From contig CANJKZ010000461.1 of the NCBI GenBank assembly GCA_947471745.1, positions 191,001-255,000 of the forward strand: DNA of 64,000 bases, given 5' to 3'. Each line of letters starts with the position of its first letter. Positions within the stretch are counted from its first letter, which is position 1. Both the position numbers and the translations under genes were made by a program. Shown in pieces: positions 7,801-17,900 of the stretch. The notes beneath the pieces are model-generated. The model saw nothing but the letters and a program-made list of their open reading frames with translations, ran no database searches and was not told where the DNA came from. The stretch comes from Closterium sp. Naga37s-1. Lineage: Eukaryota > Streptophyta > Zygnematophyceae > Desmidiales > Closteriaceae.

Positions 7801-10792
7801 TCCGTCCCTCCCTCCACCCCCACTCTTCCTGGTACCAGGTCCCCCCCAGGTAGACCCCCTCCCCCCTCAGGGTCCTGCCCCTTCAGGTGTGTCCCAGGTA
7901 GACGCAGTCGAGCCTGTCGAGGTCACTGGTGACTCTGGTGCTGCTGAGGGTGCTGAGGCTGGGGGTGCTGTACCTGGGGGTGCGGAGCCTAGGGGTGCTG
8001 GGCCTGGGGGTGCTACGTCTGGGGGTGCTGAGCCTAGGGGTGCTGAGCCTAGGGGTGCTGAGCCTGGGGGTGCTGAGCCTAGGGGTGCTGAGCCTAGGGG
8101 TGCTGAGCCTGGGGGTGCTGAGCCTAGGGGTGCTACGTCTGGGGGTACTGAGCCTAGGGGTGCTACGCCTGGGGGTGCTGAGCCTGGAGGTGCTCCGCCT
8201 GGAGGTTCTCCGAGTGCTTCGTCTCGCCGGGAGCCACTTTCTCCACAGGAGCTGCGTGAGTGGTTTGCCCGGCGCTGGAGGCGTGCTGCTGGTGCTGGAG
8301 GTCCTTCGGCTGCTGAGGGTGCTGCGGTCGCGGGTCCCGGAGGTGCTCGTCCTGGGTGCACTGGAGCTGGTGCTGCTGAGGGTGCTGGCGCTGAGACTAC
8401 CGCTGGCAGTCCTACTGGGGGTGCTCCTGGTGCTGCTGGAGGTTCTGGAGCTACTGGTGGTGCTGCTGGAGCGGGTGCTCCTGCTCAGGGTTCTGGTGCT
8501 GTCCCTGCTGCTTCTAGCGTCGCCGCGCGGCCTCGACCGTACTTCGTTCCACTCCTGCAGCAGGTTCTTGGTCTTCCACCTTCTACTGGTCCTCCTCCTC
8601 CCTTAGAGTGTCCACAGCCTGTCTCGTCCCAGCTACAGTTGCAGCCTACCTCCCCTTTGCCTGCTCCTTCTCCCTACACTGGTCCTACTGGAGGTCTGGC
8701 TGAGCGTCGTGAGCCTGCGTCTCGCCCTGCGTCGCCTGTCCGTGCTGCTCGCACTAGTGGTCGCGGTTCGCGTCATCGTCCTCCTCCTGTCTCTGGCACG
8801 CACCGGATGTCTCTGCGTCCGTCCACTGCTCCTCTGCGTGCCCCTTTGCCTTCTCCTCCTGAGTCCTCTCTTCCTGCTCTTGCCGACCCGGAGTCGGACT
8901 CTCTTCGTGCTGCCAGTCCTACTGTCACGCGTCTCCTTGCTACTGTTGTCACTGACCCTTCTTTCGAGTCTACTGCTGCGTCTGCTCTCGTTACTGAGCT
9001 CGTCGACTTTGCTGCTCGCTGTCGCTTAGACTACGCTGCTAGTCTTGTCGCTGAGTCTGAGTCTGTCTGTCCTCCGTCCGTCGGGGGTGAGTGTGCCCTT
9101 GGCACGGACGTCCTTGAGGACAGGCAGGAGGAGTTCCAGTGTCTGGCAGCTGCCTCACCTCATCTCGTGTCCGTACTGCTTACCCCTGAGGGAGACCCGG
9201 ATGCACTTGACATCCCGACTCCGCGCTCTTACGCGGAGGCGATAGAGGGTCCCTACTCCTCTCAGTGGCAGGCAGCTATGGATGCAGAGATGGCTTCCTG
9301 GAAGTCCACAGGCACCTACGTTGACGCTGTCCCCCCTCCTGGGGCGAACATCGTCAGTGGCATGTGGATCTTCAGGGTGAAGCGGCCGCCGGGTTCTCCG
9401 CCTGTCTTCAAGGCGCGTTACGTGGCTCGTGGCTTCAGTCAGCGGCAGGGAGTTGACTACTTTCAGACCTTCTCCCCCACCCCGAAGATGACCACTCTTC
9501 GGGTACTGCTGCACGTTGCTGCTCACCGTGACTACGAGCTGCACTCTCTTGACTTCAGCACAGCTTTCTTGCAGGGCAGCCTGCACGAGGAGATCTGGCT
9601 GCGTCGCCCACCTGGCTTCACTGGGTCTTTCCCTTCTGGTACCCAGTGGAGTCTCCGGCGTCCAGTCTACGGTCTCCGCCAGGCGCCACGTGAGTGGCAC
9701 GACACACTGAGGACTACACTTGCGGCTCTTGGGTTTGCTCCTTCTACTGCCGACCCGTCGCTGTTTCTACGCACCGACACCTCTCTGCCGCCGTTCTACA
9801 TCCTCGTGTACGTCGACGACTTGGTCTTTGCCACAGCTGACACTGCTGGACTCGCCTACGTGAAGTCCGAGCTGCAGAAGAGACACACGTGCACAGACCT
9901 GGGTGAACTGCGCAGCTACCTTGGCTTGCAGATCACCCGGGACAGAGCACGCCGCACCATTACCCTGACTCAGTCACACATGGTGCAGCAGGTCCTTCAG
10001 CGCTTCGGCTTCACGTACTCCTCGTCTCAGGCCACTCCTCTGTCTACTCGCCACTCGCTCTCAGCTCTGCCTTCGGATGAGTCCGTAGAGTCGAGTGGCC
10101 TGTACCCAGAGCTTGTTGGCTGCCTCATGTACCTGATGACCTGCACACGACCTGACCTTGCATACCCTCTTAGCATTCTGGCACGCTATGTTGCTCCTGG
10201 GAGACACAGACCAGAGCACATGGCTGCAGCGAAGAGGGTGTTGCGCTACTTGTGCAGTACGTCGGGCATGGGGCTAGTGCTTGGAGGGCGGAGTCCAGTG
10301 GTCCTCACTGGGCACGCGGACGCTTCTTGGGCTGACGACCAGGCTACGCAGCGGTCGTCACAGGGTTACACCTTCAGCCTTGGTTCCGGCTCTGTTTCGT
10401 GGCGGGCTACTCGCTCGTCTTCTGTTCTTGGCTCGAGTTGTGAGGCTGAGATCTACGCCGGGGCCATGGCTGCACAGGAGCTTCGCTGGCTCACCTACCT
10501 GCTGACCGACCTTGGAGAGCCGCCTCGTTCTCCTCCAGTCCTGTACGTAGACAACAAGGCCATGCTGGCCTTGTGTCGAGAGCAGCGACTGGAGCACAGA
10601 ACAAAGCACATTGCTCTCCGCTACTTCCTTGCTCGTGAGCTACAGCAACGTGGTCAGTTGCGGCTTGCGTACGTGGCCTCTGAGGCCAACACTGCTGATG
10701 TCTTCACCAAGGCACTTCCGCCTTGTGATCATCAGCGCTTCTGCACTCAGCTGGGTCTTGTGCCCGTCTTGCCTCACTTGCTCTCCTCTTGA
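4832..10792 (+). CDS. Ty1/copia gag-pol polyprotein, intact (1986 aa)
   Basis: The start is the first ATG after the GC-rich leader. Gag opens with a UBN2-like region (FEVWVDDLQLFL). A Gly-rich tract covers about residues 260-350. From residue 393 comes an odd zinc-knuckle-like array, C-X13-C-X3-H-X4-C, in place of the usual C-X2-C-X4-H-X4-C. The aspartic protease has DSGA at 531-534. The integrase has an HHRLGHPS zinc region with a CVPC pair, then catalytic D755, D824 and E860 with 35 residues between the last two. A long Gly/Ala/Pro repeat linker, coded by GAGCCTAGGGGTGCT-like units, follows at about 8000-8500. The reverse transcriptase has YVDD at 1660-1663, and RNase H (HADASWADD, VDNKAMLALC, HRTKHIALRYF) ends the protein. 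Domain order protease-integrase-RT-RNase H defines copia. No stop or frameshift was seen and every catalytic residue checked is present. Confidence 0.97.
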   Translation: MATPSVLTFDAEGRAIDFEVWVDDLQLFLQCDRADGLSLFDLTSGTSTAPAADADATVRSQWATRDAAARLAVRRHLPTSERAHFSQYKSAQTLYDAVVARYSSPATAALSRLMLPYLFPDLAAFPTVTDLITHLRTSDTRYRAALPPDFCARNPPPMYITLYYIVTRLPDSLRVVRDHFLSVCPTTLTVDLLEKSLLAAEKSIVAVGASRGDPRTPIFEGCSPSPLLPSVASAAAADLLVLESVGAASAPSGRRRSGKGKGGKGAGGASGGGGGGGGGSWGSGSGGGSGGGGGGVGGGSGGGGGGGGGGGSGGGGGGGGGGGGGGGGGGSSGGGGGVGGGGGGGGAGRGSSQRSGSGGGSRQQQQRGRDTLSPQQLREWYTARQRGGGFGPCSYVLRTGDRAGEQCGGAHPTQRCFGRLTDAWRHQFPEASEIPRWGELSRAGVAIYDLDFDAILSAMYAVSISDEGDCYRCFPPDPGIETAALGPGEAAALGACDAAALGARVSASSGTGESALSGTASASASLTFTLDSGASRSFFRDRTTLTPLSRPVAVSLADPSGGPVLSRFSTVLPCPAAPSGTLSGLYLPSFSTNLVSGADLQDAGVHQFTPARQRVTHCTEAGTGRHLATFTRQPGSSLYTLTTASPLVAESGRVVTSGQVFAAASRSGPESAPCSCRLLSHETLLWHHRLGHPSLLRLRGMASRLLVSGLPRSLPPLPQGPGPACVPCVEGRLRAAPHSSQFPPTEAPLQTLHMDVWGPARVRGQGHERYFLLVVDDYSRYTTVFPLRSKGDVTEVLIDWIRAARLQLRQSFGSDFPVLRLHSDRGGEFSSGLLRAYCRARGIRQTFTLPDSPQQNGIAERRIGMVMDVARTSMMHAAAPHFLWPFAVRYAAHQINLHPRVSRPETSPALLWTGKVGDASAFRVWGSRAFVRDLSADKLSPRAAPCVFLGFPPDAPGWQFYHPTSRRVLSSQDVTFDESVPYYRLFPYRTPSLPPPPLFLVPGPPQVDPLPPQGPAPSGVSQVDAVEPVEVTGDSGAAEGAEAGGAVPGGAEPRGAGPGGATSGGAEPRGAEPRGAEPGGAEPRGAEPRGAEPGGAEPRGATSGGTEPRGATPGGAEPGGAPPGGSPSASSRREPLSPQELREWFARRWRRAAGAGGPSAAEGAAVAGPGGARPGCTGAGAAEGAGAETTAGSPTGGAPGAAGGSGATGGAAGAGAPAQGSGAVPAASSVAARPRPYFVPLLQQVLGLPPSTGPPPPLECPQPVSSQLQLQPTSPLPAPSPYTGPTGGLAERREPASRPASPVRAARTSGRGSRHRPPPVSGTHRMSLRPSTAPLRAPLPSPPESSLPALADPESDSLRAASPTVTRLLATVVTDPSFESTAASALVTELVDFAARCRLDYAASLVAESESVCPPSVGGECALGTDVLEDRQEEFQCLAAASPHLVSVLLTPEGDPDALDIPTPRSYAEAIEGPYSSQWQAAMDAEMASWKSTGTYVDAVPPPGANIVSGMWIFRVKRPPGSPPVFKARYVARGFSQRQGVDYFQTFSPTPKMTTLRVLLHVAAHRDYELHSLDFSTAFLQGSLHEEIWLRRPPGFTGSFPSGTQWSLRRPVYGLRQAPREWHDTLRTTLAALGFAPSTADPSLFLRTDTSLPPFYILVYVDDLVFATADTAGLAYVKSELQKRHTCTDLGELRSYLGLQITRDRARRTITLTQSHMVQQVLQRFGFTYSSSQATPLSTRHSLSALPSDESVESSGLYPELVGCLMYLMTCTRPDLAYPLSILARYVAPGRHRPEHMAAAKRVLRYLCSTSGMGLVLGGRSPVVLTGHADASWADDQATQRSSQGYTFSLGSGSVSWRATRSSSVLGSSCEAEIYAGAMAAQELRWLTYLLTDLGEPPRSPPVLYVDNKAMLALCREQRLEHRTKHIALRYFLARELQQRGQLRLAYVASEANTADVFTKALPPCDHQRFCTQLGLVPVLPHLLSS

Positions 10793-10992
10793 CCTTGCCT
10801 GTACTCTCACATATATATATACCTGCTCTTGCTTGTCTAGCTTTATATATATGTGTGTACTCTTGCATGTGAACTGGCCGTGTGGCCTTGACCCTGTGCT
10901 CGGACTGTGTGGTGACTTTGTGATCCACCCTGAGCTTGCTTTGCTTTACTTTGCTTGACTGGTCTTGTGACCCCTTGTTCTCCCCCACTTTG

Positions 10993-11004
10993 CCTATGGG
11001 GGTG
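10993..11004 (+). promoter_or_regulatory. Polypurine tract
   Basis: CCTATGGGGGTG abuts the first base of the 3' LTR, where plus-strand priming occurs in LTR elements. The same motif precedes the LTRs at 3246 and 11654. Confidence 0.75.
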
Positions 11005-11136
11005 TGTCAGAACATTATAGCTTATGCTGTTGTGTAGGCTATAGTGGGGTATCCCATAGGGGGTACAACCAATTAGGGTTTCATATTTGTACTCACTTCA
11101 TTTCATAGTTCATCCATTCTTGTTCAAATCTTCTCA
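11005..11136 (+). repeat. 3' LTR of the complete copia element
   Basis: It is 132 bp, 131 of them identical to the 5' LTR, and is followed by the GCTGG target duplication. Confidence 0.95.
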
Positions 11137-11653
11137 GCTGGCAGTGCAAGTCGCTGGCAGCTGCATGGTGCGAAACTGTTACAGCACAGTACAAGCAGAT
11201 GGCGAAGGTGTGAACATCGTGGGCCAAATTGGCTGGCAAAAGCGAAGTGGCGCACGAAAACAAAATACTTGAATTTCTGTATTCGGAGTTATCCTATATC
11301 AAGTGTGGTAGCGGGTAAAGCGACAGTCTGTTACAACATGGGTCGTCTGCTCGATTCCCACTGGCTCCTATGTTCGAGGTGCCGCCTGTATCTGTTTCAG
11401 GCCCCGAAGCCCAGGAGATTTTTCGTACAGTACATCTCGCTTCAGGGCGAGATTCGACACTATCCTGAGTCGTCAGGGCTGAACCTACAACGTTATCCTG
11501 AGTTTCCAGTACGCAAAATAACCATTATACTGATTTTACAGGACAAGTTATTCCCTTATGCTGTTTTTTCAGGAGAAGCACACGACACCTATCCTGAATT
11601 CAGGAGAATCAGGATAAATTATCCTGATAACATAGGCCCTGCCTATGGGGGTG
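11137..11653. other. Remnant element DNA right of the complete copia insertion
   Basis: No conserved coding sequence was found. The segment carries a tRNA-like stretch (11285-11368) and repeated TATCCTGA words at 11460, 11484, 11590 and 11621, one of them in an imperfect hairpin around 11590-11625. It ends in CCTATGGGGGTG, a polypurine tract directly before a third LTR-like sequence. Confidence 0.5.
11285..11368 (+). other. Degenerate tRNA-Asn-like sequence (possible SINE head or tRNA-derived segment)
   Basis: GGAGTTA at 11285-11291 pairs over seven positions with TGGCTCC at 11362-11368 (two G-T wobbles), which suits an acceptor stem. Between them lie an A-box-like TATCAAGTGTGG, an anticodon loop CTGTTAC that would carry GTT (Asn), a GGGTC variable loop and a B-box-like CTCGATTCCC. 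The anticodon stem and one side of the T stem are mispaired, so it is not a functional tRNA as it stands. It sits inside retroelement remnant DNA, which suggests a tRNA-derived SINE or a captured tRNA. Confidence is moderate to low. Confidence 0.4.
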
Positions 11654-11784
11654 TGTCAAACTGCATGTTTGTGTTATCTCTAGGCTATAGTGGGTTAGCC
11701 TACAAGGGGTACAACACTTTAGGGTTAGGTACTTGTACTCATGCATGCTACCTAGTCCATCATTCCTGCTTGCTTATTCTAACA
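11654..11784 (+). repeat. LTR-like remnant of a third copia-family element
   Basis: 131 bp from TGTCA to TAACA, directly after a CCTATGGGGGTG tract. It shares TAGGCTATAGTGGG, AAGGGGTACAACA and TTGTACTC with the other LTRs but is clearly diverged. Read as the 3' LTR of the element interrupted by the complete copia insertion. Confidence 0.65.
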
Positions 11785-11902
11785 GATAAGTCGTAACCCT
11801 GCCTCGATAGTTTCGCTCCCTGTTTCACAACCCTTGCAGCTCCGTGATGTTGTTGTGTTGGGATCTTAATAAACATAAACACAAATATAATCCATTGCAT
11901 GC

Positions 11903-14900
11903 TTATCTTTTGTTAGCATGTTTGTAACACAGCATATGCGCAATAATCTTCACATGTTGCCAAACCACTTCCGAGTCATAATTCACTCCATCCCCTCTAC
12001 AAGCCTCGCTCCTCCTCCTAGTAGTCGCGTAGAAATCCGCGATCGAGTGGCCGTTAGCAGCAAAGCGGGCGGCAGCGTGGCGCTGGTAGCGGCTGTGGTA
12101 TCGCCGAATGTTGAATAACTGCTCTCCTTTGATCTTACCTGCGTCGACAAAACACAGGGGAAAATAAAGAGGGAACGTGGGGAGCAGGAGGATTAGAGAG
12201 GGAAGATGGGAAAAGTAGTGGTAGCTCAGCTCATTCACTCCATCCCCTCTACAAGCCTCGCTCCTCCTCCTAGTAGTCGCGCAAAAATCCATCGCCCTCT
12301 GCTCCACACGGATTGCCTTGTAAGGCACACTTTGAGGTTGCAGGGTATTTTTTGAGAATTCTAAAAAATACACTTTGAACCACCCTTTGAGGAGACTCAA
12401 AAACCCTTCATCTCGATCACCCCCCTTGTCGGATATAACTAATGTGCCTCCCACCAGATCACCCTCTGCTCCACAGGAATCGCCCTTTAAGGCGCCTTTT
12501 GAGAAGGCACAATTTGAACCACCCTTTGAGGAGACTCAAAAACCCTTCATCTCGATCACCCCCCTTGTTGAATAATAATGAGCCCTCCACCAGACCACCC
12601 TCTGCTCCACAGGAATCACCCTTTAAGGCGCCTTTTGAGAAGCGTAAATGAAACAACTTTATCTCCAGTTCCCACCTTGTTGGATTTAATGCACCTTCCA
12701 CCAGATCACCCTTTGCTCCAGATATCGTCCTGTGATGCATGCACCCTCTAACGAGCCTGAAAAGCCCTCATCTCAATTCCCCAAACGAGAGAAGGCCTTC
12801 ATTCATCCCAACCACCCGCGCACCCACCTTGTTGGATATGACGCGCCTTCCACCAGATCACCCTCCCTCCACAGGAATCGCCCTTTAAGCCGCCTTGTAA
12901 GAAGCCTAAATGAACAACCTTCATCTCCAGTTCCCACCTTGTTGGATATAATGCGCCTTCCACCAGATCACCCTTTGTTCCGGGAAGCTTCCCAGCACCT
13001 TCCCCAGCAGCTCCTCCGTGTCCTCTTTATAGACAGTCAGGTTAAGCTTCACGCGCGGCCGCCCGGACCACCCAAACACCTCGTGCGCGCCCATACTCAT
13101 TATAAGCACGTCCGGTCGATCCGCTAAAGGGTCCTGTAGTCCGTCGAAAAAGAAATCGTTAACGTCGTCTTCTGGTTGGTCCCCTGGCTGGTTGGTGTGG
13201 GAGGATGGGGGGCAGGGGGGAAAGGGGGAAGGATGGGGGATGGTTGGGGAGAGGAGCAAATGCGTGGACGAGCAGGAGAGGGGCACGACTGGTACGCTAA
13301 ATGGTCCTGGATGGGAAGAATTGGCAAAGTCAGACCACCAGCAGCAGCAGCAGCACGGCCAGTAATCACCAATACCATCAACACCACCAATACCACCTCC
13401 ATTGCTCACTGCTGGAGCGCGTTGGTGAGCCATCTTTGCTCGGAAGAGGTACGACATGAATGGATGATCAGCACGACCACCATTCCATGCCACCAGCAGC
13501 AGTACTCGCAGCACCCCCAAAACAACCAGCAGCAGCACCACCACCAGCACAATCATAACCATCAGCACAACTAGCAATACTCACTGCTGGAGCGCGTTGG
13601 CGGGCCATCTTGGCTAGGAACGGTGGGGCGATGGATGAGCACAAGAGGCAGCACAATAGTCGTAGCAGCACCATCGATACCTGTATTACTCACTGCTGGG
13701 GCGCGTTGGCGGGCCATCTTGGCTCGGAACGGTGGGGCGATGGATGAGCACAAGAGGCAGCACAATAGTCGTAGCAGCACCATCGATACCTGTATTACTC
13801 ACTGCTGGGGCGCGTTGGTGGGCCATCTTGGCTCGAAAGAGGTACGAGACGGTGGGGCGATGAGCACTCCTTGGCACGGCACTATCCATCCCAGCCCCAC
13901 GGCATGCCACCACCAGCAGCACCAATCACAACCATCAATACCACAACCACCACTCACTGCTGGCGCGCGTTGGTGGGCCATCTTGGCTCGAAAGAGGTAC
14001 GAGACGGTGGGACGGTCAGCATTCCCACCAGCAGCACTACAGTTCAAGCAGCATGCCATTCCATCACACAGCACCACACAGCACCGCACAATACCTGTAG
14101 CATCACTCACTGCTGGGGCGCGTTGGTGGGCCATCTTGGCTCGAAAGAGGTACGAGACGGTGGGGCGATCAGCACTCCTTGGCACGGGCTGCCATCCCCT
14201 CGCTCCTCCCCCTGCTGTCCTCTCATAATCCTCGATACTAGCTCCCTCGTTACTGTCACCAAAATTACTACTTGCTCTCTCGCTACTGTCACCACTCGCG
14301 TTACTAGTTCTCTCGGTACTGTCACTATCGATATTGTCACTAGAAGAGCCCCCATTGCGACTGCTGCTGCTACTACTGCTACTGCTGCTGCTGATGGTGG
14401 TGGTGATACCGCTCCTTGCATCCTCTTTGGCAGTATTATCCTCGTTATAAGCGAGCCTTCTTCTGTTATTAGAGCTTTGCTCATCCTTCTGGATAAGAGC
14501 TCTACCTTCATCCACAGTGGGTGTGGGAGAGGAGGCGGAAGAGGAGGAGGAGGAAGAGGAGGAGGAGGCGGAAGAGGAGGAGGAGGAGGAGGAAGAGGAG
14601 GAGGAGGCGGAGGAGGAGGATGGTGAAAGAGAGGGGGAGGAAGGTTGGGAGGGGGGTTTCAGCCCCTCTGGAGGTTTGATGCCGACCTTCTTGATTCGCA
14701 TCTTCTTGGCAAAGAAGGTGGAGAGGGTTCGAGAGGTCTGGTCGCCGAAAAAATGGATCCACTGGCCCTTGAGGCACTCGTGTAAGTCCCGACCAGAGAA
14801 GTCACTGCTTGGCGAGAGGAAAGGAAGAGGGATGGAGAGGGGTGGAGAAAGTAAAGTGGAATTCAGCCGCTTGGCTCGGAAGGTCTAGTCACCAAGGAAG

Positions 14901-17900
14901 TGAATCCACTGCCCCTTGAGGAACTCGTGTAAGTCCCGACCAGAGAAGTCGCTGATAGGTGTGCGTGGAGAGGGGGGAGCAGGGAGGAAGGAGAGAGAGG
15001 AGGGTACAGCAACACATGAAAGAAGAGAAGGTGGAGAGGGTTCGGTTGGTCTGGTCGCCAGAGAAATGGATCCACTGCCCCTTGAGGCACTCGTGTAGGT
15101 CCCGACCAGAGTAGTCACTGATTGGCGGGAGCGGTGGGAGAACGGTGGAGAGGGGTGGAGAGGGATGGAGAGGGGTGGAGAGGGTAAAGTGGATTTCAGC
15201 GCCTGTACTCACACTCGTCTGCCTCCCACCACGTGCTATTCACCCATCGTCCCTCTGCCATGCCATCAGCACAAGCAGGCTTCCTCCCCTCCCTCCCTGC
15301 CACTTGTGAGACGTCCCAACATGCTCAGCAGTTCACAGCATGTTCTCACCTGTATTCACACTCGTCTGCCTCCCACCACGTGCTATTCACCCATCGTCCC
15401 TCTGCCACGCCATCAGCACAAGCAGGCTTCCTCCCCTCCCTCCCTGCCACTTGTGAGACGTCCCAACATGCTCAGCAGTTCACAGCATGTTCTCACCTGT
15501 ATTCACACTCGTCTGCCTCCCACCACGTGCTATTCACCCATCGTCCCTCTGCCACGCCATCAGCACAAGCAGGCTTCCTCCCCTCCCTCCCTGCCACTTG
15601 TGAGACGTCCCAACATGCTCAGCAGTTCACAGCATGTTCTCACCTGTATTCACACTCGTCTGCCTCCCACCACGTGCTATTCACCCATCGTCCCTCTGCC
15701 ATGCCATCAGCACAAGCAGGCTTCCTCCCCTCCCTGCCACTCTCTTACCATCATGCCTTCGGTTTGGTTGGTTTGGTTTGGTTTGACTCAGCCAACCACC
15801 TGCTTCTCATCGTCCTTCTCACCTGTATTCACACTCGTCTGCCTCCCACCACGTGTAATTCACCCATCGACCAGCCGACGTCCCATCAACACATGCCGGT
15901 TTCCTCCTCTCCCTTTCTCCTCCCTCCTCCCCCGCTCCTCCCCCTCCCCCTGCTCCCTCCTCCCCCCCTCCTCCCTCCTCCCCCCCTCCTCCTTCCTCCC
16001 GCCTTCCTCCTCCCCCTCCCCCTCCCCCTGCACTATCACCACCACTGCCCCCTTCTTCACATGATTCTGATGCGCGCTGAGCTCCCGTTATAGTCACACC
16101 ACCTCCTCCACCACCACTACTATCACCATCACCATTATCACCATCCTCCATATCCCCATCCAAATCAGCAACATTGGCGGGAGTGTCAGGGCGGCGGCAG
16201 CAGGAGCAGGGAAAGGAGGGCACGAGGGAGCAGTTGAGGGGGCGAATGCAGTTCGCACAGAAGCTATCGCACCCCGCATGCTCATCCCCAGAGAACCCAA
16301 GGGAGAATCTGTCCCCAAAAGAGACGCTATTCACAAGAGAAGAAGCAGCAGTGGGGTCAGTAGGATCGAAAGCGGTGGCGGCGGCAGTGGGAGCTTGAGA
16401 GTCGGAAACAGGAGGTGGTGATTCGGTGGAGGAGGGGGTGGAGGAGGAGGGGGAGGAGGAGGAGAGGTTGGAGGGTGCAGGGAGCAGCAAATGCACAAAG
16501 GCAGCACGAGCAGCAGCGTCGGCTAGAAATGGCAGCCGCTTGTCAGCCTGTATATGTACATGTGAAAAACAAGGGGAGAGGAGCAGTAATTTTTATAGAG
16601 AGAGAGTCCGAGAACTGAGGGTGCAGGGAGCAGCAGATGGACAAATGCAGCACGAGCAGCAGCGTCGGCTAGAGACGGCAGAGGCTTGTCAACCTGCATG
16701 CATGAGAGGGGAATGGGAGAGGAGAAGGGTTTGGGATGTCTCAACAGTCAAAAGCAGCAGCATCGGCAATGAAGAGAGGGGAATGGAATGGGGGAGGAGC
16801 ATAGGCATGCAAAGAGGAGGAGGAGGGAGGAAAGGAAGCGCGGAACGAGTAAGGAATTAAGAGGAAATAAGGACGGAGGAAGGAGCGTGAGGGGTGAGTG
16901 GAGGGTGGATGGAGGGAAGGTAAGGTTAAGGTGATTCGAGAACTCTGATATTTGTCACTCTTTCTTCAACGTGTACACGTTCATAACATACACGAATACA
17001 CATAATAATGACGACAGTAGTAAAATACAGTGTATATGACTGCTCTCTACTGCCTTACTATGAAGGCTCGTGTCTTGCTAGCGGCAGACCGGCAGTTATG
17101 GTAATACGGTCTTACCATGAGGGCTCGTATGGCTTGGCTCAACGCTTCAGCCGCCTTGTCATTGTGCTCTTGCTGCCATAACAAGGCATCCATTCATATC
17201 ATTGCATGATGTGCCATACCATGATGTGCCATACCATGATGTGCCATACCATGATGTGCCATACCATGATGTGCCATACCATGATGTGTCATGCAATGCC
17301 ATGCAGCCACACACGATATGATACCCGACCCGAGTGAGCCACAGATAGGCGTACACTTCATTACTTTCCAAGTTTAACTTTAGATTAAAATAAAAATTCT
17401 GCTCGTACTTTTGAGAGTTTCAAAGATATATATACACGCAAGACCTTAGTAAAAGCAATGAGGCGTAAAAGAAGAAGAGAAAATATGTAATGCAAGGATG
17501 TTGAGAGGGGTGGAGACTGGTCGCTGGAGTGGAGATCGAGGGGGTAAGTGGGGGAACGACCAAGATATGTTAAAAACAAAAACAAAACTTAAAAAAAAAA
17601 ACAAAAAAAGTCCTGCATGAAATGAAACACGAGCAGGACACAGGGTTTGGAGGGGAAGGTACCTGGGCTGATAGGGTGGCATTGATGTGGTCCTGATGGT
17701 GGTGTGAGGATGAGGGGTGAAGAGGAAAGGGGGAGAAGGGGAAGGAGAGTTTTGAGTCGCCTCAAAAGGAGGTACCTGGGCTGATAATTGGCACTGATGT
17801 GGTTCTGATGGTGGTGGGGATGAGGGGTGAAGAGGAGAGGGGGAGAAGGGGAAGGAGAGCTTTGAGAGGCCTCAAAGGAGGTACCTGGGCTGATAGGGTG

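Larger units (their letters stand above)
3661..11136 (+). mobile_element. Complete Ty1/copia LTR retrotransposon, young insertion
   Basis: The element is 7476 bp long. Its 132-bp LTRs start TGTCA and end TCTCA and differ at a single position (T at 3666 against G at 11010). The five bases GCTGG before the left LTR (3656-3660) are repeated after the right LTR (11137-11141), a 5-bp target site duplication. A TGGTATC primer-binding site begins directly after the left LTR, and a polypurine tract (CCTATGGGGGTG) directly precedes the right LTR. Between them lies one uninterrupted 1986-codon gag-pol frame. The combination indicates a recent insertion that may still be mobile. LTRs of only 132 bp are short for an autonomous copia element. 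Confidence 0.97.

Noticed and set aside
3246-11784. LTRs at 3246-3380 and 11654-11784 as the two ends of one outer element
   Set aside because: Both follow a polypurine tract, as 3' LTRs do, no primer-binding site follows 3380, and the two are much more diverged than a pair would need to be.
12350-15900. Tandem exon copies as pure assembly artefact
   Set aside because: Copies differ in substitutions, splice-site loss and stops, and the same pattern follows a gene-structure rule in many loci. The exact copy number of the nearly identical 147-bp units does still need long-read confirmation.
15165-16093. Two plus-strand frames of 286-299 codons with a repeated block (PTTCYSPIVPLP)
   Set aside because: They are the antisense of the 147-bp exon-3 array of the TBL-like gene. 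The minus strand has splice sites and a conserved domain; 147 being a multiple of three keeps all frames open.
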